A stretch of DNA of 64,000 nucleotides from Mycolicibacterium hippocampi (lineage in GTDB: Bacteria; Actinomycetota; Actinomycetes; Mycobacteriales; Mycobacteriaceae): assembly GCF_010723735.1 (NCBI RefSeq), contig NZ_BLLB01000002.1, positions 4,278,001 through 4,342,000 on the forward strand, given 5' to 3'. The first letter of the stretch is position 1; the number at the start of each line of letters is the position of its first letter. The position numbers and the translations under genes are program-made. This document shows, piece by piece, positions 8,424 to 17,981 of the stretch. The notes under the pieces are model-generated. The model saw only the letters and a program-made list of their open reading frames with translations, did no database searches and was not told the origin of the DNA.

Positions 8424-11399
8424 CTAGCCTCCAAATATTCTTAGTACCACCGCTTTTGCCCTTCGGGTGATCCTCAGGTAGTTGTCGAGGAACTCACCGC
8501 CGTCACCGTCGCGCCAGCCGGCAGCCACCGCCACCGCGTTGAGCAGGCGGCCAGGCCCGGGCAGTTGATCGGTCGGCTTGCCGCGCACCAGCACCAGCGC
8601 GTTGCGCGCCCGCGTCGCCGTCAGCCAGGCATCACGCAGCAGCTCGATGTCACCCTCGGCGATCAGCTCGGCGGCGCCGATGGCGTCGAGCGTGTCCAAT
8701 GTCGACGTGGTGTGCAGCGCGGGCATCTTGTGCGCGTAGCGCAGTTGCAGCAGCTGCACGGTCCACTCGATGTCGGTGAGCCCGCCGCGGCCCAGCTTGG
8801 TGTGGGTGTTCGGATCGGCGCCGCGGGGCAACCTCTCGGCATCCACCCGGGCCTTGATTCGCCGGATCTCCTGCACGGTCTCCGTGGACACCCCGCCTGC
8901 CGGATACCGCGTCTTGTCGGCCATCAGCAGAAAGCGCTCACCGAGTCCGAGGTCGCCCGCGACGCGGTGTGCCCGCAGCAGCGCCTGGACCTCCCACGGC
9001 TGTGCCCACTGCTCGTAGTAGGCCGCATATGACGCCAGCGTGCGCACCAGCGGACCTGAGCGGCCCTCCGGGCGCAGGTTGGCGTCGACGTCCAGCGGTG
9101 GGTCCGCACCCGGTGTGCCCAGTCGTGACCGGACCTGCTCGGCGACGGTCTGCGACCATTTCACCGCCGCAGACTCCTCGACGCCGTTGTTGGGTTCGCA
9201 GACGAACAGCACGTCGGCGTCCGAGCCGTACCCGAGTTCCCCGCCGCCGAGACGGCCCATCCCGATGACGGCGATGCGCGCCGGCGGACCGGTGTCGGGG
9301 GTGTTGGCGCGGATCACCGCGTCCAGCGCGGCTTGCAGCACCGCCACCCACATCGAGGTCAGCTGCTTGCACACGGCGGTCACGTCGAGCATCCCGAGCA
9401 GGTCGGCCGACGCGATCCTGGCCAGCTCCCTGCGGCGCAGCGACCGGGCCGCGGCGATGGCCCGCAGCGGGTCGCTGTGCCGGGCCGCCGACGCGACCAG
9501 CGACCGGGCCACGCCCTCGGTGTCGACGTCACACAGCTTGGGACCGTTGGGTCCGTCGGCGTAGAGCTGGAGCACCTCGGGAGCGTGCATCAGCAGGTCC
9601 GGCACATACGCCGAGGTACCCAGGACGTGCATCAACCGCTTGGCCACCGCGCCCTCGTCGCGCAGCGTCGCCAGGAACCACCGCTGGTCGGCGAGCTCGT
9701 CACTGAGCCTGCGGTAGGCCAGCAGACCGGCATCCGGATCGGGGGTGTCGGACAACCAGTCCAGCAGTGTCGGCAGCAGCACCTGCTGGACACGGCCGCG
9801 GCGGGCGGTGCCGCCGGTCAGCGCGGCCAGGTGGGTCAGCGCGCTCTGGGGCCCCTCGTACCCGAGCGCGGCGAGCTGACGCTCGGCCGACTGGGTGCTC
9901 ATTCCATCCGATAGCCCCAGTGTGGCCTGGCCGACCGACTCCAGAAGGGGTTGGTAGAACAGCTTGGCGTGCAGCCGCGACACCCGGCGGCTCTGCCGTT
10001 TGAGTTCCTCGCGCAGCACGCCCAGCGCGTCGTGGCGGCCGTCGGGGCGCATGTGCGCCGCCCGGGCGAGCCAGCGCATCGCCTCCTCGTCGTCGGCCTC
10101 GGGCAGCATGTGGGTGCGTTTGAGGCGCTGCAGCTGCAGCCGGTGTTCGAGCAGCCGGAGAAACTCGTAGGACGCCGTCAGATTGGCCGCGTCGTCGCGG
10201 CCGATGTACCCACCGGTGCCCAGCGCCGCCAGAGCGTTGACCGTCGAGGCGACGTGCAGCTCGTCGTCGTTGCGGCCGTGCACCAGCTGCAGGAGCTGGA
10301 CGGCGAACTCGACGTCGCGCAGCCCTCCGCTGCCGAGCTTGAGTTCCCGGGTCCGGACGTCCGCCGGGACCAACTCCTCGACGCGCCGGCGCATCGCCTG
10401 CACCTCGGGGACGAAGTCTTCACGCTCGCAGGCCGTCCACACCATCGGCATCAGCGCCTCGATGTAACGCGCGCCCAGCCCGATGTCCCCGGCAGCCGGT
10501 CGCGCCTTCATCAGCGCCTGGAACTCCCAGGTCTTGGCCCAACGTTCGTAATAGGCGATGTGGGAGTCCAGGGTCCGCACCAGCTGCCCCTGCTTGCCCT
10601 CGGGCCGCAGCGCAGCGTCCACCTCGAAGAACGCGTCGGCGGCCAGCCTCATCATCTCGCCGGCGATCCTGGTAGCGGTGCCCAGGCTGGTGTGCGAGCC
10701 GTCGTCGGCGACGAAGATGACGTCGACGTCGCTGACGTAGTTCAGTTCGCGCGCCCCGCACTTGCCCATCGCGATGACGCTCAGCGCGGGCACCGGCCCG
10801 TCGCCGCACACCGATCGCGACACCACCTTCAATGCCGCGCCCAGCGCCGCGTCGGCAAGGTCGGACAGATGTTCGCCGACGACGGTGAACGGCAGCACCG
10901 GTTCGTTCTCCACCGTGGAGGCGACGTCCAGCGCGGCCAGCACCATCACCCGGTTGCGGTACAGCGTGCGCAGCGGTGGCACGGCGGCCGTAGCGCCCGT
11001 TGCCTTTTCGGCCTCCTCGGTGAACATCTCGGCCAGCTCCCGGACCGACGGCAGGGCGATGTTGCCCGCCAGCAGGTGCCAGGAGTCGGGGTTGGCGATC
11101 AGGTGGTCACCGAGCGCGAGCGACGATCCCAGCACCGCGAACAGGCGGCCCCGCAGACTGCGGTCCTTGAGCAGCGCGCCGTCGAGTTCGTGCCAATCGT
11201 CACCCAGCGCCTCCGACAGCCTGACCACCGCTCGCAGCGCGGTATCGGCATCGGGTGCCCGCGACAGCGACCACAGCAGTTCCACATGGGCGTCGGTGTT
11301 CCACCCGAGGCCGTTCAGATCGGCTTGCGCCTGCGGTTCGACCAGCCCCAGCCGACCGACGCCGGGCAGCTTGGGACGCTGCGTCGCGGGTTTGGCCAC
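8424..11399 (-). CDS. glnE: Bifunctional glutamine synthetase adenylyltransferase/deadenylase
   Basis: Adds AMP to, and removes it from, the Tyr of GlnA1 (Tyr406 here). The 991-aa protein shows the two nucleotidyltransferase halves: a SDVDVIFV site near residues 223-230 (deadenylylation) and GYGSDADVLFV near residue 725 (adenylylation), each followed by a helical GlnE domain (LRPEGKQGQLV and LRPEGRSGPLV). GTG start at 11399. In mycobacteria glnE lies between glnA1 and glnA2, as here. The downstream thioesterase and oxidoreductase genes are nearly contiguous. Confidence 0.98.
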   Translation of the reverse strand: MAKPATQRPKLPGVGRLGLVEPQAQADLNGLGWNTDAHVELLWSLSRAPDADTALRAVVRLSEALGDDWHELDGALLKDRSLRGRLFAVLGSSLALGDHLIANPDSWHLLAGNIALPSVRELAEMFTEEAEKATGATAAVPPLRTLYRNRVMVLAALDVASTVENEPVLPFTVVGEHLSDLADAALGAALKVVSRSVCGDGPVPALSVIAMGKCGARELNYVSDVDVIFVADDGSHTSLGTATRIAGEMMRLAADAFFEVDAALRPEGKQGQLVRTLDSHIAYYERWAKTWEFQALMKARPAAGDIGLGARYIEALMPMVWTACEREDFVPEVQAMRRRVEELVPADVRTRELKLGSGGLRDVEFAVQLLQLVHGRNDDELHVASTVNALAALGTGGYIGRDDAANLTASYEFLRLLEHRLQLQRLKRTHMLPEADDEEAMRWLARAAHMRPDGRHDALGVLREELKRQSRRVSRLHAKLFYQPLLESVGQATLGLSDGMSTQSAERQLAALGYEGPQSALTHLAALTGGTARRGRVQQVLLPTLLDWLSDTPDPDAGLLAYRRLSDELADQRWFLATLRDEGAVAKRLMHVLGTSAYVPDLLMHAPEVLQLYADGPNGPKLCDVDTEGVARSLVASAARHSDPLRAIAAARSLRRRELARIASADLLGMLDVTAVCKQLTSMWVAVLQAALDAVIRANTPDTGPPARIAVIGMGRLGGGELGYGSDADVLFVCEPNNGVEESAAVKWSQTVAEQVRSRLGTPGADPPLDVDANLRPEGRSGPLVRTLASYAAYYEQWAQPWEVQALLRAHRVAGDLGLGERFLLMADKTRYPAGGVSTETVQEIRRIKARVDAERLPRGADPNTHTKLGRGGLTDIEWTVQLLQLRYAHKMPALHTTSTLDTLDAIGAAELIAEGDIELLRDAWLTATRARNALVLVRGKPTDQLPGPGRLLNAVAVAAGWRDGDGGEFLDNYLRITRRAKAVVLRIFGG

Positions 11400-11427
11400 A
11401 AACAGAATCTAGTCCAGCCGGACCCGC

Positions 11428-12768
11428 CTACAGAGACAGGTAGGTCTTCAACTCGAACGGCGTGACGTGGCTGCGGTAGTTCTCCCACTCGGTGTGCTTG
11501 TTGCGCAGGAAGAAGTCGAAGACGTGTTCCCCGAGCGCCTCGGCGACCAGCTCCGATCCCTCCATCTCGCCCAGCGCGACACCGAGGCTGCCGGGCAGCT
11601 CCTTGTAGCCCATGGCGCGGCGTTCCTCCGGCGTCAGGCTCCACACGTCGTCCTCGGCCTGCGGGCCGAGCACATAGCCCTTCTCGATGCCACGCAGTCC
11701 CGCCGCGAGCAGCACCGCGAACGTCAGGTACGGGTTGCAGGCCGAGTCGGGGCTGCGCACCTCCACCCGCCGCGACGACGACTTGTGCGGGGTGTACATC
11801 GGCACCCGCACCAACGCCGAGCGGTTGGCCGCACCCCAGGACGCCGCCGTCGGGGCCTCACCGCCGTGCACCAGCCGCTTGTAGGAGTTCACCCACTGGT
11901 TGGTGACGGCGCTGATCTCGGTGGCGTGCTCCAGAATGCCTGCGATGAAGGACTTTCCGACATCGGAGAGCTGTTGCGGGTCGTCGGCGCTGTGGAAGGC
12001 GTTGTTGTCGCCCTCGAACAGGCTCATATGGGTGTGCATCGCCGAGCCGGGATGTTCGGAGAACGGCTTGGGCATGAACGACGCGCGCACCCCCTCACCG
12101 AGGGCGACCTCCTTGACGACATAGCGGAACGTCATCACGTTGTCGGCCATGGAAAGGGCGTCGGCGTAGCGCAGATCGATCTCCTGCTGACCCGGTGCGC
12201 CCTCGTGGTGGCTGAACTCCACCGAGATGCCCATCTGCTCGAGGGCGTCGATAGCGTGGCGGCGGAAGTTCGGCGCCGAGTCGTGCACGGCCTGGTCGAA
12301 GTAGCCACCGTTGTCAGCAGGGACGGGCTCACTCCCGTCGTACGGGCCCGGTTTGAGCAGGAAGAACTCGATCTCGGGGTGCACGTAGCAGGAGAAGCCC
12401 AGATCGCTGGCCTTCGACAGCTGGCGGCGCAGCACGTGCCGTGAGTCGGCCCAGGACGGCGAACCGTCGGGCATCGTGATGTCGCAGAACATCCTCGCCG
12501 AGTGGTGGTCGCCGCCGCTGGTGGTCCACGGCAGCACCTGGAACGTCGACGGGTCCGGGCGCGCGACCATGTCGGCTTCGGACACCCGGGCGAATCCCTC
12601 GATGGAGGATCCGTCGAAGCCGATGCCCTCCTCGAAGGCGCCCTCCAGTTCGGCGGGCGCGATGGCCACCGACTTGAGGTAACCGAGGACGTCGGTGAAC
12701 CACAGCCGGACGAAGCGGATATCGCGTTCTTCCAGCGTGCGAAGCACGAATTCCTTCTGCCGATCCAT
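11428..12768 (-). CDS. glnA2: Glutamine synthetase-like GlnA2
   Basis: Second glutamine-synthetase family protein, 446 aa. It has the family core (GIGFDGSSIEGFA, HPEIEFFLL, MPKPFSEHPGSAMHTHMS, RSALVRVPMYTP). The region equivalent to the adenylylation loop reads VWSLTPEERRAMG with no Tyr, so it should not be a GlnE target. In M. tuberculosis GlnA2 is a lesser activity, and whether this protein makes glutamine or a gamma-glutamyl amide is open. It lies 28 bp upstream of glnE on the same strand. Confidence 0.95.
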   Translation of the reverse strand: MDRQKEFVLRTLEERDIRFVRLWFTDVLGYLKSVAIAPAELEGAFEEGIGFDGSSIEGFARVSEADMVARPDPSTFQVLPWTTSGGDHHSARMFCDITMPDGSPSWADSRHVLRRQLSKASDLGFSCYVHPEIEFFLLKPGPYDGSEPVPADNGGYFDQAVHDSAPNFRRHAIDALEQMGISVEFSHHEGAPGQQEIDLRYADALSMADNVMTFRYVVKEVALGEGVRASFMPKPFSEHPGSAMHTHMSLFEGDNNAFHSADDPQQLSDVGKSFIAGILEHATEISAVTNQWVNSYKRLVHGGEAPTAASWGAANRSALVRVPMYTPHKSSSRRVEVRSPDSACNPYLTFAVLLAAGLRGIEKGYVLGPQAEDDVWSLTPEERRAMGYKELPGSLGVALGEMEGSELVAEALGEHVFDFFLRNKHTEWENYRSHVTPFELKTYLSL

Positions 12769-12813
12769 GCCCGAAGCGTAGGTTCCGGCTGTTAATTCTG
12801 TGTTACGGCGCTG

Positions 12814-14355
12814 CTAGCAGCGCAATCCGGCAGCGGGCTGGACCAGGTCTGTGAGGAAATCGACGACGGCGGTGTCCACGCAGGCGTCGCCGTTGAACAC
12901 CACCGTGTGCTGGCCGCCGTCGAACGTGATCAGCGACGCATCCATCTGCCGGGCCAGGTCGACGCCGGCCTGATAGGGCGTCGCCGGATCCCCTGTCGTG
13001 GACACCACCACGACCTTGCCCGGCCCCGGCGAGGTGGCGGGCTGCGCCGTCGAGGTGGGCGGCACCGGCCACATCGCGCAGACGTCGCGCGGGGCGAAAC
13101 CGGTGAACGCGCCGTAGGACAGGAACGGCGCCGCCTCCCGCGCTCGGCGGTCGGCGTCGGCCCACGCGGCGGGGTCGGTCGGGTAGACCGCGTCGAGGCA
13201 CCGAATGGCGGTGAACGCGTCCCGGCGGTTCTTGTACTGCCCGTTGCGGTCCCGCTGCTGGTAGTCATCGGCGAGCAGCAGCAGGTCGACCGGGTCGGTG
13301 CCGCGCTGCAGCCCGAGCAGTCCGCTGGTCAGGTAGGTCCAGTAGCGGGGTGAGTAGAGAGCGCTGACCGTCCCGGTGATCGCGTCCTGGTACCCCAGCC
13401 CGCGCGGGTCCGACGCCGCGGCCGGTCGGGTGGCCAGCGGATCGATCAGTTGGTGGTAGCGGCTGACGAACTGTGCAGGGTCGGTGCCCAGCGGGCATCC
13501 CGCCGACTGCGCGCAATCGGCCGCGTACCGGTCGAACGCCCGCTGGAAGCTGCGCAGCTGGTTCACGCTCTCGGTGATCGGATCGAGGCTGGGGTCCACC
13601 GCACCGTCGAGGACCATGGCCCGTACCCGGTCGGGGTAACGCTCGGCGTAGGCGGCGCCGAGTTGGGTGCCGTAGGAGAAGCCGAGATAGTTGATCTGCT
13701 CTTCACCCAGGGCCGCGCGGACCACGTCCATGTCCCGCGCCGCCGACGCCGTGCCGATGTTCGCAAGGAACTCGGCGCCCATCCGTTGCAGGCACTGTGC
13801 GGCGAGCTCGCGGCGCAGTTGCTCGGTCCGGGCGACACCGGCGGGGCTCTGGTCGGCCATCGGCTCGGCCCGGTAGGCGTCGAACTCGGCGTCGGTGCGG
13901 CACCGCAACTCCGGCGTCGAGTGCCCGACGCCACGCGGGTCGATACCGACCAGGTCGAAGCGGTCCAGGATCTCGGTCCCCGTCAGCGCGGCGCCCATGC
14001 CGGCGACGGCGTCGACCGCCGACGCGCCCGGTCCGCCGGGGTTGACGACGAGCACCCCGAGTCGCGGGCCGGTGGCGGGCACCTTGATGACCGCCAGTTG
14101 CGCCGCAGCGCCTTGCGGATTCGCGTAGTCCACCGGCACGGCGACGGTGCCACACTGGGCGGTGGGCAGCCGCGAGACGTCGTCGACGAAGTCCGCGCAC
14201 GAACTCCACACGGGCGCAGCGGAGTACGACGGATCCTGCGGGGACTGCGGCGTCGCTGCCGCCGCCGGGGACAACACCGTCACCGCGGCGGTCATCGCCG
14301 CGAGCACTCGTCCCAGCCGCCGCATGGCAGTCATGGTTGCACGCGGGCGGGCCAC
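12814..14355 (-). CDS. Secreted alpha/beta-hydrolase peptidase (Hip1/SlpD family)
   Basis: Serine hydrolase of the tripeptidyl-aminopeptidase type, up to 513 aa. A Sec-type signal peptide (MRRLGRVLAAMTAAVTVL, cleaved after ...AAAA) has no lipobox cysteine. The oxyanion region is VVNPGGPGAS; the nucleophile is in GFSYGT, the Asp in STTGDPATPYQAG and the His in GGQHTVV, a complete triad. GTG 14355 gives the longest form, but ATG 14334 gives a tighter signal peptide. It is a paralogue of the lipoprotein encoded at 14833, as in M. tuberculosis Rv2223c/Rv2224c. Confidence 0.9.
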   Translation of the reverse strand: MARPRATMTAMRRLGRVLAAMTAAVTVLSPAAAATPQSPQDPSYSAAPVWSSCADFVDDVSRLPTAQCGTVAVPVDYANPQGAAAQLAVIKVPATGPRLGVLVVNPGGPGASAVDAVAGMGAALTGTEILDRFDLVGIDPRGVGHSTPELRCRTDAEFDAYRAEPMADQSPAGVARTEQLRRELAAQCLQRMGAEFLANIGTASAARDMDVVRAALGEEQINYLGFSYGTQLGAAYAERYPDRVRAMVLDGAVDPSLDPITESVNQLRSFQRAFDRYAADCAQSAGCPLGTDPAQFVSRYHQLIDPLATRPAAASDPRGLGYQDAITGTVSALYSPRYWTYLTSGLLGLQRGTDPVDLLLLADDYQQRDRNGQYKNRRDAFTAIRCLDAVYPTDPAAWADADRRAREAAPFLSYGAFTGFAPRDVCAMWPVPPTSTAQPATSPGPGKVVVVSTTGDPATPYQAGVDLARQMDASLITFDGGQHTVVFNGDACVDTAVVDFLTDLVQPAAGLRC

Positions 14356-14392
14356 CGGGCGCTGCCGGAACCCAAAGGTGATCAGGCCGTTA

Positions 14393-14839
14393 TCAGGCGT
14401 CCAGCTCGTAGGTCAGCCACATCGACTTCTCGGCGCCGATGCTGTCGTAGAGCCGTTGGGCCGCCTCGTTGTCGGGCGCGGTCTCCCAGACCAGCTTCTC
14501 GGCTCCGCGGTCGTGGCACAGCGCAAGGCTGTGCGCGATCAGTGCCCGCCCGGTGCCGCCGTTACGTGCCTCAGGGGTGACGTACAGGTCGTTGAGCACG
14601 CCCACACGGGCGGCGTGCAGCGTCTGCCAGGTCCAGTAGATCGTGGCGAAACCCACCGGGGTGCGGTCGGAGTCGCGCGCGATGAGCTGCACACCCTCGT
14701 CGTCGGCGGCGATCAGCGCCCGCGACAGCGCCTCGAGCTTCTCGTCGGACGGGTCGACCCGATAGAAGTCGCAGTAGCTGCGCAACATCGGCAGCAACTC
14801 GGCCAGGTCGGCCTCCCCGACGGCCGAGATGGTCAGCAC
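14393..14839 (-). CDS. GNAT family N-acetyltransferase
   Basis: Single-domain acetyl-CoA-dependent acyltransferase, 148 aa from GTG 14839. The acetyl-CoA loop reads VTPEARNGGTGRALI (a variant of the R/QxxGxG/A motif), preceded by VGVLNDLYV and followed by ETAPDNEAAQRLYDSIGAEK, which is typical GNAT. The chosen GTG overlaps the end of the upstream protease gene by 7 nt; a longer form from 14902 would add an Arg-rich stretch antisense-like in composition. It lies between the two protease paralogues and is not in the M. tuberculosis order I recall. Substrate unknown. Confidence 0.85.
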   Translation of the reverse strand: MLTISAVGEADLAELLPMLRSYCDFYRVDPSDEKLEALSRALIAADDEGVQLIARDSDRTPVGFATIYWTWQTLHAARVGVLNDLYVTPEARNGGTGRALIAHSLALCHDRGAEKLVWETAPDNEAAQRLYDSIGAEKSMWLTYELDA

Positions 14840-16365
14840 CGCGCGCCCTCCGGCGGGACGGTCACGTCGATGAGGTATTGCGACGCGATGTCGTCGACAC
14901 ACGACTCACCGCTGAACACGACGGTGTGCTGGGTGCCTTCGTAGGTCAGCAGCGTGCCGCCCAACTGTTCGGCCAGGTCGACGCCGGCCTGGTACGGGGT
15001 GGCTGGATCGTTGGTGGTCGAGACCACCAGGACCGGTGGAAGCCCGGAGACCTCGAGTTCGTGCGGTGTGCTGGTGGGTGGGACCGGCCAGAAACCACAC
15101 GTCGGCATCGGCGCGAACCCGGTGAACTCGCCGTAGCTCATGAACGGCGCGGCCTCGCGGATGCGGCGGTCCTGCTCGACGAGAGTCTCCCGATCGGTGA
15201 TCGCCGGCTTGTCCACGCAGTTGACGGCGACGCGCGCATCGGTGGCGTTGGTGTACTGCCCTTCCGGGTTGCGGCCCATGTACAGATCGGACAGCGTCAG
15301 CATGGTGTCTCCCCTGCCCTCCTCGAGCTCGCCGAGCGCCTCGGTGAGGTGGCGCCACAGATTGGGCGAATACAGCGGCAGGATGGTTCCGACGATCGCG
15401 TCGTTGTAGCTCAGGCCCCGCGGATCGTTGGTCTCGGCGGGGTTGTCCACCAGTGGGTTGACCAGGGAGCGGTAGACGTCGACCGCCTTGTCCGGGTCGG
15501 TGCCCAGCGGGCAGTCTTCGTCCTTGGCGCAGTCGGCGGCGTAGTCGTCGAAGGCCTGCTGGAATGCCTCGGCCTGGCGTACGTCGGCCTCGATCGGGTC
15601 GGCGTTGGGGTCGATGGCGCCGTCGAGGATCATCGCGCGCACCCGCTCCGGATAGGTCTCGGCGTACCCGGCGCCGATCCGGCTGCCGTACGAGTACCCC
15701 AGGTAGGTCAGCTTCTCGTCGCCCAGCGCCTCGCGCATCGCGTCGAGATCCCGCACCACACTGGCGGTTCCGACGTTGGCGAGGAACTCCTTGCCCATCT
15801 TGTCCACGCAGCGCTGGACGAACTCCTTGGTCTCCTTCTCGATGTGGGCCACCCCTTCCGGGGTGTACTCCACGACGTTGTCGGCGCGCAGCCGGTCGTT
15901 GTCGGCGTCGCTGTTGCACCACAGCGCCGGCGAGGAGTTCGCCACGCCGCGGGGGTCGAAGCCGACGAGGTCGAACCGTTGCCGCACCGCCTCGGGCAGC
16001 GTCGTCGCCATCGACGCGGCCGCCTGGACGCCCGACTCGCCGGGGCCGCCCGGGTTGATGATCAGCGAGCCGATCTTGTCGCCGGTGGCCGGGAACCGGA
16101 TCATCGCGATGAGGGCGGCCTCAGCCTGCGGGTTGTCGGCGTTGTCCCAGTTGACCGGCACGGACAGCATTCCGCATTCGGCACCGACCAGCGCGCGCGG
16201 TATCTCGGACGGCCCGGCCTCGCAGGGGGTCCACTCGATGGGCGTGCCGGGCCGGGGCACCGAGATCAGTGCGCGTCCCTCCACCACCTTGCTGCACCCG
16301 GCGACCAGAAACAGCGCGCAGGTGAGCAGAAGGGCGGACCGCACCGCGCCGGACTTGAGCTTCAT
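14833..16365 (-). CDS. hip1: Hip1/CaeA-type lipoprotein serine protease
   Basis: Cell-envelope serine peptidase; the M. tuberculosis relative (Rv2224c, Hip1/CaeA) cleaves GroEL2 and modulates host responses. The product is 510 aa from ATG 16365 (16383 would add 6 residues). A lipoprotein signal ends at LFLVAGC. The triad is Ser in GYSYGS, Asp in STTNDPATPYQAG and His in GTQHTVV; the oxyanion loop is IINPGGPGESG. C-terminal conserved cysteines (ESCVDD, GARC) are present. The nucleophile loop has Ser where the remembered Hip1 sequence has Thr (GYSYGT), a conservative change. Confidence 0.94.
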   Translation of the reverse strand: MKLKSGAVRSALLLTCALFLVAGCSKVVEGRALISVPRPGTPIEWTPCEAGPSEIPRALVGAECGMLSVPVNWDNADNPQAEAALIAMIRFPATGDKIGSLIINPGGPGESGVQAAASMATTLPEAVRQRFDLVGFDPRGVANSSPALWCNSDADNDRLRADNVVEYTPEGVAHIEKETKEFVQRCVDKMGKEFLANVGTASVVRDLDAMREALGDEKLTYLGYSYGSRIGAGYAETYPERVRAMILDGAIDPNADPIEADVRQAEAFQQAFDDYAADCAKDEDCPLGTDPDKAVDVYRSLVNPLVDNPAETNDPRGLSYNDAIVGTILPLYSPNLWRHLTEALGELEEGRGDTMLTLSDLYMGRNPEGQYTNATDARVAVNCVDKPAITDRETLVEQDRRIREAAPFMSYGEFTGFAPMPTCGFWPVPPTSTPHELEVSGLPPVLVVSTTNDPATPYQAGVDLAEQLGGTLLTYEGTQHTVVFSGESCVDDIASQYLIDVTVPPEGARC

Positions 16366-16430
16366 GGGAACACATGCTGCCATGGAGCTGCATCGTCGCT
16401 GGCGAGGCAGCTATCCTGGGCCTGGTGCGC

Positions 16431-17822
16431 TCACCTCGCGGCGCCGAGGAGTTCGTCGAGCGCGGCCTGGAAATCGTCGGCCATGCCCCACAGGTCGGGC
16501 AGCAGCTCCGGGCACGACACGATGCCCACATCCAGCTTGCCGTTGAGCGACATCACGGTGATGTTCAGGCCGGAGCCGTGGAAGATCGGACCCAGCGGAT
16601 ACATCGCCTCGACCTCACAGCCCAGCATGTACAGCGGCATCTGCGGGCCGGGCACATTGGACAGCACCAGGTTGTGCACGGGCCTTGCTCCGCTGAGCCT
16701 GCTGCTGGCATAGACCCGCATCGCGACGCCGAACACCGCGGGTGCGGCGAACTGCGTCCAGTCCTGCAGCAGAGTGGCGCCGATCGCCGAACTGTGTTGT
16801 TTGGAAACCGAATTCGCATCCGCGATGGCTTTGATCCGCTCGGCGGGATCCTCGACGCTGGTCTCGAGGCGGGAGAACATCCCCGACACCTGGTTGCGCC
16901 CGGGGCGGTCGGATTTGTCGTGCACCGACACCGGAACCATGGCGACCAGGGAGTTCGCCGGCAGCTGGCCGCGGTCCAGCAGGAACTTGCGGAGCACACC
17001 CGCCACCAACGCCATCACCACATCGTTGACCTTCACCCCGAAGTGGCTCTTCACCTTCTTGATGTCGTCCAGATCCAGTTGGGCGAAGGCGATGTTGCGA
17101 TGTGCGGTGACGTTGGCGTTGAAGGACGTCTGCGGCGCCGCGAAGGGTGAGGCCATCGTGCTGCCGTTGCGGGCCCGCTTTGCGGTGTCGATCACGGTGG
17201 ACACCGTCATCGGCACCACATTGGCCAGCTTCAGCGGCCGCGTCGCGAACTTCAGCGCGCCGCTGATCGCGATCTCCAGATCGCTCGCGTCCCCCGGCCC
17301 GTCGACCGGATCGGGCGGCGGCGCGTCGGGTTCGGTCGAGCACAACTTCGACATCAGGTTGGCCCCGGTCACGCCGTCGACGCTGGCGTGGTGCACCTTC
17401 GTCATGACGGCGATACGGCCCCCGTCGTGGGCATCCGTGCCGCCGACGTTCTCGATCACCCACATCTCCCACAGCGGCCGGGTCCGGTCCAACGGCAACG
17501 AGGCGATGTGTCCGCAGATCTCGGCGAGTTCGATGCGCCCGCCAGGCGACGGCAGACCGATGCGGTGGACATGGCGGTCGACATCGAAGTCTCTGTCTTC
17601 CACCCACACCGGGTGGTCCAGATTGAATCGGTTGTCGGCGAGCTTCTCCCGGAATTCCGGCATCGCCTTGATCCGCAGTGTCAGGCCGTCGCGGAGGCGG
17701 TCGAACGTATAGCCGCCCGGCATCGTCGAGGTGTCGAGCTCCAGGATCGAGCACACGTGCAGCGGTTGGGTTGCCGTTTCGAGATACAGGAAGCTGGCGT
17801 CGAGCCCGCTGAGCCTTTGCAT
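16431..17822 (-). CDS. Wax ester synthase/diacylglycerol acyltransferase (WS/DGAT)
   Basis: Membrane-associated acyltransferase that makes triacylglycerol and wax esters from acyl-CoA. The catalytic HHxxxDG motif is present (VHHASVDG), together with the N-terminal RLSGLDASFLYLE and the C-terminal NLVLSNVPGPQ and PLGPIFHGSGLNITV, all standard for the family. ATG 17822 is preferred because the usual N-terminus begins MxRLSxxDAxFL; an upstream start at 17867 would add 15 residues. 462 aa. It is divergent from panB with about 160 bp between them. Confidence 0.93.
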   Translation of the reverse strand: MQRLSGLDASFLYLETATQPLHVCSILELDTSTMPGGYTFDRLRDGLTLRIKAMPEFREKLADNRFNLDHPVWVEDRDFDVDRHVHRIGLPSPGGRIELAEICGHIASLPLDRTRPLWEMWVIENVGGTDAHDGGRIAVMTKVHHASVDGVTGANLMSKLCSTEPDAPPPDPVDGPGDASDLEIAISGALKFATRPLKLANVVPMTVSTVIDTAKRARNGSTMASPFAAPQTSFNANVTAHRNIAFAQLDLDDIKKVKSHFGVKVNDVVMALVAGVLRKFLLDRGQLPANSLVAMVPVSVHDKSDRPGRNQVSGMFSRLETSVEDPAERIKAIADANSVSKQHSSAIGATLLQDWTQFAAPAVFGVAMRVYASSRLSGARPVHNLVLSNVPGPQMPLYMLGCEVEAMYPLGPIFHGSGLNITVMSLNGKLDVGIVSCPELLPDLWGMADDFQAALDELLGAAR

Positions 17823-17981
17823 GTCGCCGATGTTAGGCGTGGTAGGTGCGGGTGTGAGCAAATCCACTCAACGCGGCCGTTCAACTTCCGGCGCGATGGT
17901 GGCAGACTTGGACGGGTCAGCGAAACCCGGGGACCCTTTCCGGCCTCGAGGATTCGAAGAGACCCACCCGTCGAGGGGACA

